40,595 nucleotides of DNA from Achromobacter sp. ASV32 (lineage in GTDB: Bacteria; Pseudomonadota; Gammaproteobacteria; Burkholderiales; Burkholderiaceae_B), in the NCBI RefSeq assembly GCF_016428805.1, contig NZ_JAELTJ010000045.1, positions 1 to 40,595 on the forward strand, given 5' to 3'. Position 1 is the stretch's first letter. Every line of letters begins with the position of its first letter. Of the stretch, positions 22,760-31,899 are shown in pieces. The translations under genes and the position numbers were made by a program. Below the pieces are notes generated by a model. The model saw nothing but the letters and a program-made list of their open reading frames with translations, ran no database searches and was not told the origin of the DNA.

Positions 22760-24268
22760 ATGAAAGCGACTTTTTTAGTTTCACGGCTGGGCGCCGCGGT
22801 CCTGGCGGCGGTATTGGCCGGCTGCTCCATGGCGCCCGTGTACCAACGGCCCGACGCCCCGGTGCCGGCCACCTGGAACTCGCCGGCGGCCGGCCAGAGC
22901 GGCGCGCCGTCAGCGGCCGCGACGCTGGACTGGCAATCGTTCGTCATTGATGAGGACCTGCGCCGGCTGGTGGCGCTGGCCTTGGACAACAACCGCGACC
23001 TGCGCCAGGCGCTGCTGAACATCGAAGCCGCGCGCGCCCAATACCGGGTGCAGCGCGCGGACCAGTTGCCGGGTATCAACGCCCAGGGCACCGGCACGCG
23101 CCAGCGCGTGCCGGGCGACCTGAACGCCAGCGGCAACGCCGGGGTGCAGAGCAGCTACCAGGCCGGGGTGGGGCTGGCGTCCTTCGAGATCGACCTGTTC
23201 GGCCGCGTGCGCAGCCTGTCCGACGCCGCCTTGCAGGAATACCTGGCGACCGAGGCCAACGCGCGCGGTGCGCAGATCAGCCTGGTGGCCGAAGTGATCC
23301 AGGCCTACCTGGCGCGCGATAGCGCGCTGCGCCGCCTGCAGGTCACGCGCCAGACGCTGGACAGCCGCGAAGCCTCGCTGGCCCTGACCGCCAAGCGGCG
23401 CCAGGCCGGGGCGGCCACCGCGCTGGACTATCAGGAAGCGCTGGGCCTGGCCGAGCAGGCGCGCGCCGACCTGGAACGCATCGACCGCGAGGCCCGCCAG
23501 GCCGGCAACGCGCTGGCGCTGCTGGTGGGCGTGGGCGATCTGGGCCCGTTCCTGCCCAAGGGCCCGCTCGCGGCGGCGCCGCTGGTGCAGGAAATCCCGG
23601 CCGGCGCGCCGTCTGAATTGCTGGAGCGCCGGCCGGACATCCGGGCCGCGGAACATCAACTGCGGGCACGCAACGCCAGCATCGGCGCGGCGCGGGCCGC
23701 GTTCTTTCCCAGCATTTCGCTGACGGGCATGTTTGGCAGTTCCAGCGCGGAATTGTCGAACCTGTTCGACGGCGGGCAGCGGGCCTGGTCGTTCACGCCG
23801 CAGATCACGCTGCCGATCTTCGCCGGGGGCCGCAACACCGCCAACCTGGACCTGGCCAACGTGCGCCGCGACATCGCCGTGGCGCAGTACGAACAGACCA
23901 TCCAGTCGGCCTTCCGTGACGTGTCCGATGCGCTGGCCGCCACCGACACGCTGCGTCGCGAAGAGGCGTCGCGGCAGGCGCTGGCCCAGACCAGTGCCGA
24001 GGCCCAGCGCCTGTCCGAGGCGCGCTACCGCGGCGGCGTCGACAGCCACCTGCGCTATTTGGACGCCCAGCGCCGGGCCTTCGCGGACCAACTGTCGTAC
24101 ATCGAGGTCGCGACCCAGCGCCAGGCCGCCCTGGCGACCTTGTTCAAGGCGCTGGGCGGCGGTTGGCCGGCTGAGGCGCTGGCGCCGACCGCGGACCGGG
24201 CGATGGAACAATCGCGGCATCCGGCGAAGGCGCCCGCCACCGAGCCGGCACCTGCCCCGCAGGGCTGA
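22760..24268 (+). CDS. RND efflux outer-membrane channel lipoprotein (NodT/OprM family)
   Basis: The start at 22760, five bases after the pump stop and behind CAGGAG, gives 502 residues. A lipoprotein signal ends in LAGC (Cys22), followed by the NodT-family lead 'SMAPVYQRPDAPVPATW'. The two outer-membrane efflux protein repeats contain 'DLRQALLNIEAARAQYRVQRADQLPGI', 'FEIDLFGRVRSLSDAAL', 'ELLERRPDIRAAEHQLRARNASIGAARAAFFPSISL' and 'RYRGGVDSHLRYLDAQR'. It forms a trimeric TolC-like tunnel. A Pro/Ala-rich tail of about 30 residues closes the protein. The operon is complete and looks functional. Confidence 0.95.
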   Translation: MKATFLVSRLGAAVLAAVLAGCSMAPVYQRPDAPVPATWNSPAAGQSGAPSAAATLDWQSFVIDEDLRRLVALALDNNRDLRQALLNIEAARAQYRVQRADQLPGINAQGTGTRQRVPGDLNASGNAGVQSSYQAGVGLASFEIDLFGRVRSLSDAALQEYLATEANARGAQISLVAEVIQAYLARDSALRRLQVTRQTLDSREASLALTAKRRQAGAATALDYQEALGLAEQARADLERIDREARQAGNALALLVGVGDLGPFLPKGPLAAAPLVQEIPAGAPSELLERRPDIRAAEHQLRARNASIGAARAAFFPSISLTGMFGSSSAELSNLFDGGQRAWSFTPQITLPIFAGGRNTANLDLANVRRDIAVAQYEQTIQSAFRDVSDALAATDTLRREEASRQALAQTSAEAQRLSEARYRGGVDSHLRYLDAQRRAFADQLSYIEVATQRQAALATLFKALGGGWPAEALAPTADRAMEQSRHPAKAPATEPAPAPQG

Positions 24269-24285
24269 CGCAGGCCCGGCGGCGG

Positions 24286-25620
24286 TTACGCCTTGCGCAG
24301 GGCGGCGGCGCCGACGGGCGCCGCCGTTTCCTGGGCGGACGTGCGGCCGCCGCGCCCGATCAGCCACGCGCACAGCGCCGATACCACGCCCGCGAACAGC
24401 ACGTACAGGCAGATCAGCCAGGGCTGGCCGCCGCCGCTCTTGAGCAGGGCCGTGGCGATGATGGGCGTGATGCCCGAGGCGAAAATGCCCGAGAACTGAT
24501 ACACGAACGAGATGCCGGTGTAGCGCACCTTGGCGTCGAACAGCTCGCAGAACAGCGCGGCCTCGGGCCCGTAGACGGCGGCGTACAGGATGCCCAGGGG
24601 AATGATGATGGCCAGCCACACCAGCATCATGTTGCCCTCGCTGTTGAGCATCAGCCAGAAACCCGGGAACGCGGAGATCGCCGTGATCAGCGAGCCCCAG
24701 CAATACACCCGCGTGCGCCCGATGCGGTCGGACAGCCGCCCGAAGTAGGGAATGAAAAAGCACATCACCAGCGCGGCGGCCATGACACCGATCAGGGCTT
24801 CGCTGCGCGATATCTGCAGCGTCTGCGTCAGGTACGAAATCGAAAACACCCCGAACACATTGAAGAACACCCCGTCGATGTAGCGCGCGCCCATGCCCTT
24901 GGCGACGTTGCCGGGATAGCGGCGCATCATGTCCATGAACGGAATGCGGCTCTCGGCGTTGTCGCGTTTGACCGCGGTGAACTCGGGCGTTTCCTTGATG
25001 TTCAGGCGGATGTACATGCCCACCAGCACCATCCCGGCGGACGCCAGGAACGCGATGCGCCAGCCCCAGGCCATGAACTGCGCATCGGTCAGCAGCGTGG
25101 ACAACAGCGCCACCGTGCCCGAGGCCAGGCACAGCCCGATCGCCAGCCCGATCTGCGGCAGCGATGCGTAAAAACCCTTCTTGCCCGGCGGGGCGTATTC
25201 ATAGGCCATCAGCACGGCGCCGCCCCATTCGCCGCCCAGGCCGATGCCCTGGAACACCCGCAGGAGCAGCAGCAGGATCGGCGCCCAGAGGCCGATGGTG
25301 TCGTAGGTGGGCACCAGGCCGATCAGGAAGGTCGAAATCCCCATGATCATCAGCGTCATCACCAGCATGCTCTTGCGGCCGATGCGGTCGCCGAAATGGC
25401 CGAAGATCAGCCCGCCCAGCGGCCGGGTGATGAAGCCCACCGCGAAGGTGGTGTAGGCCAGCATGGTGGACACTAGCGGGTCGCCGGTAGGGAAGTACAG
25501 CTTGTTGAACACGATGCCGGCGACCACGCCGTACAGGAAAAAGTCGTACCACTCGATGGTGGCGCCGATCAACGACGCGGCGACGACTTTGCGCACCGCG
25601 GTTTCGTTCTGCTTGGCCAT
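24286..25620 (-). CDS. MFS transporter, metabolite:H+ symporter (MHS) family
   Basis: The 444-residue protein has 12 membrane helices and the MHS signature set: 'AASLIGATIEWYDFFLYG', 'FITRPLGGLIFGHFGDRIGRKSML', 'RVFQGIGLGGEWGGAVLMAYEYAP', and the mid-loop 'WGWRIAFLASAGMVLVGMYIRLNIKETPEF'. MHS members import organic acids or zwitterions such as citrate, 2-oxoglutarate, shikimate or proline/betaine. AGGAG precedes the ATG. It lies downstream of a GMC oxidoreductase gene in the same direction (108-base gap), so it may import that enzyme's substrate. Confidence 0.93.
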   Translation of the reverse strand: MAKQNETAVRKVVAASLIGATIEWYDFFLYGVVAGIVFNKLYFPTGDPLVSTMLAYTTFAVGFITRPLGGLIFGHFGDRIGRKSMLVMTLMIMGISTFLIGLVPTYDTIGLWAPILLLLLRVFQGIGLGGEWGGAVLMAYEYAPPGKKGFYASLPQIGLAIGLCLASGTVALLSTLLTDAQFMAWGWRIAFLASAGMVLVGMYIRLNIKETPEFTAVKRDNAESRIPFMDMMRRYPGNVAKGMGARYIDGVFFNVFGVFSISYLTQTLQISRSEALIGVMAAALVMCFFIPYFGRLSDRIGRTRVYCWGSLITAISAFPGFWLMLNSEGNMMLVWLAIIIPLGILYAAVYGPEAALFCELFDAKVRYTGISFVYQFSGIFASGITPIIATALLKSGGGQPWLICLYVLFAGVVSALCAWLIGRGGRTSAQETAAPVGAAALRKA

Positions 25621-25728
25621 GCCTGTCTCCTTTGGTGGGGCGGGTGGCGCTCTGTGGCGCCGTTCCGCGGAAATCGCTATCTCATGCGGTTCGATCCTGG
25701 TGGCGGGTGTGCGTGACGCGGGTTGCCG

Positions 25729-27396
25729 TCACGCGGCTTGCTTCTGGGCCGGGCACTCGGTCTGCGGCTGCGCCTGGGCGCGCCGGCGCGCGGCTTGCAG
25801 GTCCTGCAGGATGAAGTCGGCCGCGCGCTCGGCCAGCATCACCACCGGCACATTGGTATTGCCGGACACCAGCGTCGGCATGATGGAGCAGTCCACCACC
25901 CGCAAGCCGTCCACGCCGTGCACGCGCAGGCGCTCGTCCACCACCGCCAGCGGGTCGTTGCGCGGGCCCATCCTGGCGGTGCCGGACGGGTGGAAGATGG
26001 TGGCGCCGTACTCGCGGCAGAAGTGCAGGATCTCGTCGTCGCCCTGGACTTCGGGGCCCGGCCGGAATTCCCGTTTCATCAGCCCGGCCAGCGGCTCGGT
26101 GGCGGCCAGGCGGCGGGCGTACTTCACCGCCGCCACCGTCATGCGGCGGTCCAGTTCGGTGGACAGGTAGTTCGGTTGCATCGAGGGCGCCTCGAACGGA
26201 TCGGCGCTGCGCAAGCGCACCGTGCCGCGCGACGACGGGCGCAACTGGCAGACCGAATAGGTGCAGCCCGAGAACGGATGGACCTTGCCGCCGGCCATGT
26301 CGGCCGACAGCGTGGCGAAATGGAATTGCGTGTCGGGGCTGGTGCTGGCCGGGTCCACCCGGCAGAACAGCCCGCCCTGGTTGATGCCCACGGCCAGCGG
26401 ACCGCCGCGAAACAACAGCCATTGCAGCCCCATGCCGACCCGCCCATGCCAGGTGCGCAGCTGGTCATTGGTGGTGATGGGCTGGCGCGTTTCGTAGATC
26501 AGCCGAATCTGCAGGTGGTCTTGCAGGTTCTCGCCTACGCCAGGCAGGTCGCGTACCACGCGGATGCCGAACTGGCGCAGGAGCGCCGCCGGCCCCACGC
26601 CGGACAGTTGCAGCAATTGCGGTGACTGCAAGGCACCGGCGCTCAGCAGCACTTCGCGGCGCGCCCGCAGTGTGCGCACCTGGCCGTCCTGGCGGTAGCG
26701 CACCCCGACCGCGCGGTTGCCTTCGAACAGCACCGCCATGGCATGGGCGCCCGTTTCGACCCGCAGGTTGGCGCGGTGTTGCGCCGGGCGCAGGTAGGCC
26801 ACCGCGGTGGAGCAGCGGCGGCCGTTGCGGGTGGTCAGCTGGTAGTAGCCCACGCCGTCCTGCTCGCCGGTATTGAAGTCCCGCACCCGCGGCACGCCCA
26901 GCGTGCCGGCCGCGGCGATCAGGCCTTCCACTAGCGGATGCGGCGTCTTGATGGAGGTGGCGTTCAGCGGGCCTTCGGTGCCGCGCGTCGGGCCCGCACC
27001 CAGGTCGTTGTTTTCCAGTTTGCGGAAGTAGGGCAGGCAGTCTTCCCAGCGCCAGCCGGGGTTGCCGGCCGCGGCCCAGGCGTCGTAGTCGCGCCGTTGG
27101 CCGCGAATGTAGATCAGGCCGTTGATGGCGCTGGAGCCGCCCAGCGTGCGACCGCGCGGCCAGTAGATGCGGCGGCCCAGCATGTTGGGATCGGGGTCGG
27201 TGTAGTAGCCCCAGTTCACCACTTTGTGGAACATGGTCTTGCCATAGCCGATGGGAATGTGGATCCACGGCGAGCGGTCCGGCGGGCCGGCTTCCAGCAG
27301 GCAGACGCTGTGTTCGCCGTTCGCGCTGAGGCGGTTGGCCAGCACGCAGCCGGCAGAGCCGGCCCCCACCACGATGTAGTCCACGGCATCAGACAT
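25729..27396 (-). CDS. GMC-family flavin oxidoreductase (choline/alcohol dehydrogenase-like)
   Basis: The 555-residue enzyme has the FAD-binding 'DYIVVGAGSAGCVLANRLS' at residues 6-24. GMC signature 1 is near 'PRGRTLGGSSAINGLIYIRG', and signature 2 is 'LSAGALQSPQLLQLSGVGP'. The catalytic His469 lies in 'IFHPSGTARMG', with 'VVDCSIMPTLVSGNTNVPVVML' near the end. Relatives oxidise choline or primary alcohols to aldehydes. Its acceptor is probably a quinone or another electron carrier, as is usual for the bacterial dehydrogenases. It is divergent from the IclR gene, a likely regulator, and upstream of the MHS transporter. The substrate is not determined. Confidence 0.94.
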   Translation of the reverse strand: MSDAVDYIVVGAGSAGCVLANRLSANGEHSVCLLEAGPPDRSPWIHIPIGYGKTMFHKVVNWGYYTDPDPNMLGRRIYWPRGRTLGGSSAINGLIYIRGQRRDYDAWAAAGNPGWRWEDCLPYFRKLENNDLGAGPTRGTEGPLNATSIKTPHPLVEGLIAAAGTLGVPRVRDFNTGEQDGVGYYQLTTRNGRRCSTAVAYLRPAQHRANLRVETGAHAMAVLFEGNRAVGVRYRQDGQVRTLRARREVLLSAGALQSPQLLQLSGVGPAALLRQFGIRVVRDLPGVGENLQDHLQIRLIYETRQPITTNDQLRTWHGRVGMGLQWLLFRGGPLAVGINQGGLFCRVDPASTSPDTQFHFATLSADMAGGKVHPFSGCTYSVCQLRPSSRGTVRLRSADPFEAPSMQPNYLSTELDRRMTVAAVKYARRLAATEPLAGLMKREFRPGPEVQGDDEILHFCREYGATIFHPSGTARMGPRNDPLAVVDERLRVHGVDGLRVVDCSIMPTLVSGNTNVPVVMLAERAADFILQDLQAARRRAQAQPQTECPAQKQAA

Positions 27397-27469
27397 GTCT
27401 GATTTTCTCCCTGGTGTGGCCGTGCCGGAACGGGTGGCGTAACCCGCAAGGACGGCGCGTTTACCCTGC

Positions 27470-27497
27470 TTGCCGCCGCGCCGCGCACTTATATACT
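27470..27497 (+). promoter_or_regulatory. Possible promoter of the IclR gene
   Basis: TTGCCG (27470-27475), a 16-base spacer and TATACT (27492-27497) resemble a sigma-70 promoter in the gap between the GMC and IclR genes. The -10 match is good and the -35 fair. The leader would be about 108 bases. Confidence 0.35.
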
Positions 27498-27611
27498 GGC
27501 CCGCAGGACGGGATCGGCGCGATGCGCGCAGGCGGCATCTGTGGCGATTCTAGGAAGCGAGCAGACGAAAGAAAGCGCGATCCGCGCGCCAACGGGGAAA
27601 TGGAACAGAAC

Positions 27612-28445
27612 ATGCCTCTTCGGTTTCAAAATCGCAGTGCAGCATCGCCGCCTGCGGTCGCGGCGCACGGCGCCCAGGCGCCTGACGATGCCCGCTCCTT
27701 GCGCGCGCTGCGGGTGCTGGACCACCTGGCGCGGGCGCAGCATCCGCCCACGCTGGCGCAATTGGCGCAGCGGCTGGAGATGCCCAAGTCCACGCTCATG
27801 CGCTTGCTGGCCGCGATGCAGCGCGCCGGTTACGCCGCCGCCACGCCCACTGAAAACGGCTTCGTCCCCGGCCCGCAGGCCACCGCCCTGGCGCTGTCCA
27901 CGTTGCGCGCGTCGGCCTTTACCCGGGCCTGCCGCGCGGTGCTGGCGCAGCTGGTCGGCAAGCTGGGCGAGACCTGCAACCTGACCGCGCCCGACGGCGA
28001 CCAGGTCGTCTACATGGAACGGGTGGAAACCGCCGAGCCGCTACGGCTGTTTTTCGCGGTCGGCAGCCACGTGCCGATGCACTGCACCGCCAGCGGCAAG
28101 CTGTTCCTGGCGTCCATGAACCGGCTCGAACGTGGCCGCGTCCTGGCGCGCCTGCCGCTGACGCGCAACACGCCGCGCACGCTGACCGACCCCGCGCGGC
28201 TGGAAGCGGAACTGGAACGTCTGGCCGCGCGCGGCATCGGCATCGACAACGAGGAATTCGTGCGCGGCATGAGCGCGGTGGCCGTGCCGGTGCGCGACGC
28301 GCAGGACCGCGTGGTGGCGGCGGTGGCCTGTCACGCGCCCACCGCCCGGCTGATGCTGGACGACCTGCTGCGCGCGGTGCCGGTGCTGCAAGGCGCCGCG
28401 CAGTCCATGAGCGAGGTGCTGGCGCAGCATCAGCCCGGAGGCTGA
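27612..28445 (+). CDS. IclR-family transcriptional regulator
   Basis: The start at 27612 (MPLRFQNRS) is preferred for its GGA at seven bases; an ATG four codons earlier, at 27600, is possible. The 277-residue product has the IclR winged helix at residues about 31-85: 'SLRALRVLDHLARAQHPPTLAQLAQRLEMPKSTLMRLLAAMQRAGY'. The effector domain includes 'GETCNLTAPDGDQVVYMERVE', 'VPMHCTASGKLFLA' and 'GIGIDNEEFVRGMSAVAVPV'. It is divergent from the GMC oxidoreductase and probably regulates it and the MHS transporter. The effector is unknown. Confidence 0.93.
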   Translation: MPLRFQNRSAASPPAVAAHGAQAPDDARSLRALRVLDHLARAQHPPTLAQLAQRLEMPKSTLMRLLAAMQRAGYAAATPTENGFVPGPQATALALSTLRASAFTRACRAVLAQLVGKLGETCNLTAPDGDQVVYMERVETAEPLRLFFAVGSHVPMHCTASGKLFLASMNRLERGRVLARLPLTRNTPRTLTDPARLEAELERLAARGIGIDNEEFVRGMSAVAVPVRDAQDRVVAAVACHAPTARLMLDDLLRAVPVLQGAAQSMSEVLAQHQPGG

Positions 28446-28458
28446 GGATGGCCCGGCC

Positions 28459-28497
28459 AGGGCCTGTGCGAGGCGCCTTCCAGTGGGAACAGGCCCT
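28459..28497. terminator. Hairpin between convergent IclR and LtrA genes
   Basis: AGGGCCTGT (28459-28467) and ACAGGCCCT (28489-28497) form a perfect 9-bp stem with a 21-base loop. The right arm reaches into the LtrA stop codon. No T-run is present, so it may protect transcript ends rather than terminate. Confidence 0.35.
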
Positions 28498-29677
28498 AGG
28501 CGGCGTGCTGCCCGGGCGCCTTGCGGCGCGACACGCTTTCCCAGGCCGCCACCAGAATCATGATCAACGTGGTCAGTCCGCCGACCATCAGGTTGTCGGT
28601 CACGAAGGCCACCGGGGCCAGCACCGCCAGCAGCACCAGGCCGGCCACGTGCGACAACGGAAAGCGCCCGTAAACCACCGTTTTGTAGATGCCGTTGCCC
28701 AGCAGGTACAGCGCGGGGCCGCCGACCAGCGCGGCGGCTGCCGGCGCGACGATGCGGCCGTCCGGGTGCAGGATCACCAATTCGTTGGCCACCGCCGACA
28801 CGATCACCCCGGCAATCAGGATCACGTGCACGTAATGGAAATACGCACCGACCCGGCCCGGGTCGGCATGGTGCGCGATGGCGTGGCTGCCGTCCTTGCT
28901 GCTGGTGTCAAAGTACACCCACCACATCGCCGCCGTACCCAGAAAGGCGGCCAGCAGCGCGATCAGGGTGGGCGCGTCCCAGCGCGGGTGCTCGCTCAGC
29001 GTGGCGCCGGTGATCAACAGCGTCTCGCCCAGCGCCACGATGACGAACAGTTGGCAGCGCTCGGCCAGATGGCCGCCTTCGATGGTCCAGTCGCGGGTGG
29101 TCGACCGGCCCAGGCCCGGCAGCCAGAAGCCGGTCATGGGCGACAGGTATTCGCAGGCCACCGCCAAGGCCCACAGGACCAGCCGCGCGTCGCCTTGCGC
29201 CAGACCGCCCGCGATCCAGAGCACGGCAGAAATGCACAGCCAGCCCAACATGCGGCGAAAGTTCGGCGCCAGCGGATGGGCCGGGCCCAGATGCAGCACC
29301 ACGAATAGCGTGCGCCCCACCTGGATCAGCACGTAGCAGACCGCGAAGATCAGGCCATTGGCACCAAAGGCGCCGGGCAGGACGGCGGCGGCCACCAGGC
29401 CCGCCAGCATCACGCCAAACAGCATCAGCCGCATCGGCAGGGCGTCGGGATCGAACCAGTTGGTGACCCAGCAGGTGTATTGCCAGCCCAGCCAGACGGC
29501 GAACCACAGCACCAGCGTGTGGATGGCACCCATCAGCGTCAGGTCGTGCAGCAGGCTGTGGGAGAGCTGGGTAACGGCGAAGACATAGACCAGGTCGAAG
29601 AACAGCTCGACGAAGGTGACGCGGGCTTCGTGGCCGTCCCGGCGGCGCAACAGGTTGGCGCTGGCAAGGAATGTCAT
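28496..29677 (-). CDS. Low temperature requirement protein A (LtrA) family membrane protein
   Basis: The 393-residue protein has about 11-12 membrane helices and the LtrA (PF06772) N-terminal signature 'VTFVELFFDLVYVFAVTQLSHSLL' at residues 20-43. The later 'ERCQLFVIVALGETLLITGATL' is another conserved block. The name comes from a Listeria mutant defective in growth in the cold; the biochemical role remains unknown. It stands alone, downstream of the exporter gene at 29842. Confidence 0.92.
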   Translation of the reverse strand: MTFLASANLLRRRDGHEARVTFVELFFDLVYVFAVTQLSHSLLHDLTLMGAIHTLVLWFAVWLGWQYTCWVTNWFDPDALPMRLMLFGVMLAGLVAAAVLPGAFGANGLIFAVCYVLIQVGRTLFVVLHLGPAHPLAPNFRRMLGWLCISAVLWIAGGLAQGDARLVLWALAVACEYLSPMTGFWLPGLGRSTTRDWTIEGGHLAERCQLFVIVALGETLLITGATLSEHPRWDAPTLIALLAAFLGTAAMWWVYFDTSSKDGSHAIAHHADPGRVGAYFHYVHVILIAGVIVSAVANELVILHPDGRIVAPAAAALVGGPALYLLGNGIYKTVVYGRFPLSHVAGLVLLAVLAPVAFVTDNLMVGGLTTLIMILVAAWESVSRRKAPGQHAA

Positions 29678-29746
29678 GGCGGGGCTTCCTGGAGTAGGGG
29701 CGCCGCCAGATTACTGCAAGCCCTGCGCCGCGATCGTAAAGAATTC

Positions 29747-29768
29747 AAAAGCCGTGGCGCGGCCACGA
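29747..29768 (-). terminator. Likely terminator of the DHA2 exporter transcript
   Basis: On the minus strand, CGTGGC and GCCACG (29767-29762 and 29758-29753) form a 6-bp stem with a 3-base loop, followed by GG and a short T-run. It stands 75 bases after the exporter stop and before the LtrA gene. The rest of the 164-base gap shows nothing else clear. Confidence 0.5.
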
Positions 29769-29841
29769 CGCGCCGGCTGCGGGGAAGCGGCCGGCGTTGC
29801 CTGACACGTGGCCGTGCCGGCAGGGCCCGCCATGGCGCCGT

Positions 29842-31287
29842 TCAGTGGGCGGGCGGGGTGTCGCCGTGGGCGGGCAGGTCCCGGTTGCGCGAGCGCACCA
29901 GTATGCCGCTGAGCAGGCCAGCCACCGCGGCGATCGCGGCGCCAGCCAGGAAGGTCAGCTGATAGCCGCCATTCAACGCCGCGGCGGGCGCGGCGCCGCC
30001 TGCCGCCAGCGCGGCACTGCGGGCCGCGGCCAGGCTGGCCAGCACCGCCAGCCCCAGCGCGCCGCCCATCATGAAGGCCGTGTTGACCACGCCCGAGGCC
30101 AGGCCCGACTGGCTGGGTTCGACATCGCTCATGGCCGCCAACAGCATGGGGTTGAAGGCGATGCCCGCGCCCAGCCCCAGCAGCAGCATGCCCGGCATCA
30201 CGTCGGCCACAAAGCTGCCGTCGATGGGCGCCCGGGCGAACAGCGCCAGCCCCAGCGCGGCCAGCAGCAAGCCGGTGGTGAGCGGCCCGCGGATGCCAAA
30301 GCGCATCACCAGCTTGGCCGACAGCCCCAGCGAAAACGCCGCCATGATCAGGTTGGCTGGCAGGAACGCCAGGCCCACCTGCATCGCGTCATAGCCCAGC
30401 ACCAGCTGCATGTACAGGGCCGACACGAAGAACCAGGCGAACATGGCCGCGGCCCACAGCACGCCGACCACGTTGGCCGTGGCCACGTTGCGCAGGCGGA
30501 ACAGCGCCAGCGGCATCAGCGGCTCGGCGACGCGCGCTTCGATCAACAGGAACAGCGCCATCAGCACCACGGCCGCGCATAGCAAGCCCAGCGATTGCGC
30601 CGAGGTCCAGCCGGCCTCGTTGCCGTTCACCACGGCATACACCGCCAGCATCAGCGACGCGGTAACGGTGACCGCGCCCGCCACGTCCAGCTTGCCGCCG
30701 CCCGCGACGGCCTTGGCCGCCGGCAACAGCCGCAGGCACAGCGCGTAGACCAGCACGCCGATGGGGATGTTGACCAGGAAGATCCAGTGCCAGGACAGCG
30801 CGCTGGTCAGCAGGCCGCCCAGCAGCACGCCGATGCTGCCGCCGCCCGCGCAGACGAAACCGTACACCCCCATGGCACGGGCGCGTTCGCCGGCCTCGGT
30901 GAACAGGTTCATGATCAGCGACAGCGACACCGCCGATACCACCGCGCCGCCCAGCCCCTGCACGGCCCGGGCTGCGATCAGCAGCGCCTGGCCCTGCGCC
31001 AGCCCACAGGCCAGCGAGGCCGCGGTGAACAGCGTCAGCCCCGCCAGGAACATGCGGCGGTGGCCCAGCAGGTCGCCCAGCCGTCCGCCCAGCAGCAGAA
31101 AGCCGCCGAACGTCAGCATGTAGGCGTTCACCACCCACACCAGGGACGTTTCGGTGAAATGCAGGTCTTCGCGGATGGAGGGCAGGGCGACGTTGACGAT
31201 GGTCGTGTCCAGCACGATCATCAACACGCCCAGACAAAGCACCATCAGGGCCCACCAGCGTTGCTTGCCATGTATGCCATGCGTCAT
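29842..31287 (-). CDS. MFS drug exporter, DHA2 (14-helix, EmrB/QacA) family
   Basis: The start at 31287 (MTHGIHGKQRWWALMV) follows AGGA by seven bases and gives 481 residues; the frame continues upstream but without support. The product has about 14 membrane helices. It shows the DHA2 motifs 'LDTTIVNVALPSI' in helix 1, 'LLLGGRLGDLLGHRRMFLAGL' (motif A) and 'RAVQGLGGAVVSAVSLSLI' (motif B). It would export hydrophobic compounds with proton exchange. The upstream 74-base gap to the VOC gene contains an 11-G run. Confidence 0.93.
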   Translation of the reverse strand: MTHGIHGKQRWWALMVLCLGVLMIVLDTTIVNVALPSIREDLHFTETSLVWVVNAYMLTFGGFLLLGGRLGDLLGHRRMFLAGLTLFTAASLACGLAQGQALLIAARAVQGLGGAVVSAVSLSLIMNLFTEAGERARAMGVYGFVCAGGGSIGVLLGGLLTSALSWHWIFLVNIPIGVLVYALCLRLLPAAKAVAGGGKLDVAGAVTVTASLMLAVYAVVNGNEAGWTSAQSLGLLCAAVVLMALFLLIEARVAEPLMPLALFRLRNVATANVVGVLWAAAMFAWFFVSALYMQLVLGYDAMQVGLAFLPANLIMAAFSLGLSAKLVMRFGIRGPLTTGLLLAALGLALFARAPIDGSFVADVMPGMLLLGLGAGIAFNPMLLAAMSDVEPSQSGLASGVVNTAFMMGGALGLAVLASLAAARSAALAAGGAAPAAALNGGYQLTFLAGAAIAAVAGLLSGILVRSRNRDLPAHGDTPPAH

Positions 31288-31342
31288 TGTGATTCCTGCG
31301 CCGCGCGGGCGGATCGTCGTGGCGGGCCGGGCGCCGGCGCGC

Positions 31343-31353
31343 GGGGGGGGGGG
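31343..31353. repeat. Homopolymeric G tract, 11 G
   Basis: Eleven consecutive G (C on the coding strand) lie 56 bases upstream of the exporter start and eight bases beyond the VOC stop. Tracts of this length are prone to slipped-strand length change. It is the longest homopolymer run I see in the window. A sequencing or assembly length error is possible. Confidence 0.85.
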
Positions 31354-31361
31354 CACAAGCC

Positions 31362-31790
31362 CTAATGCGTCAACCGCCCGCCGCTGATCATCCAGCGGGT
31401 GTCGAAACGGTCGATCAGCGCGCCATAGGCCTCGGCCCAGAAGGTTTTCTGCAGCGGCATAGTAACGCTGCCGCCGTCCGCCAGCATGTCAAAAATGCGG
31501 TGGGCATCCGACACGGTGGGATAGGCCAGCGACAGCGCCATGCCCTGCTTGCCAGGGTAGGGGTGGCCGGCGGTGGCGTCGCTGGCCATCAGCAGCTGTT
31601 CGTCCAGCGCCAGGCAGGCGTACATGATGCGTTCGGATTCTTCGCGGGACAGCACCGGCATGGCCGCATCCGGCGGCGCATCGGCATAGCGCAGCAGCGC
31701 CTCGAGCCGGCCGCCCAGCACGCGTTCGTAAAAGCGCATGGCCTCGGCGCAGTTGCCATCGAAACTGAGGTAGGCGGATAGTCTGGGCAT
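31362..31790 (-). CDS. VOC-family (PhnB/glyoxalase-like) protein
   Basis: The 142-residue product matches the PhnB-like branch of the vicinal oxygen chelate superfamily. It has 'LSAYLSFDGNCAEAMRFYERVLGG' at the start, 'LDEQLLMASDA' in the middle, and 'FDMLADGGSVTMPLQKTFWAEAYGALIDRFDTRWMIS' at the end. Many members have lost the catalytic metal site, and the function is unknown. AAGGA precedes the ATG. It may share a transcript with the exporter downstream, separated by the G tract. Confidence 0.92.
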   Translation of the reverse strand: MPRLSAYLSFDGNCAEAMRFYERVLGGRLEALLRYADAPPDAAMPVLSREESERIMYACLALDEQLLMASDATAGHPYPGKQGMALSLAYPTVSDAHRIFDMLADGGSVTMPLQKTFWAEAYGALIDRFDTRWMISGGRLTH

Positions 31791-31899
31791 GGGGGATCCT
31801 TCTGGTTTGGGGGCGACGAGGAGCGCCGCGCCGATCTATGATGGCAACCGGCAATCGCCACGGTCGCAGAGACACGACCGCAACCCAAGGAGCCAGGCC

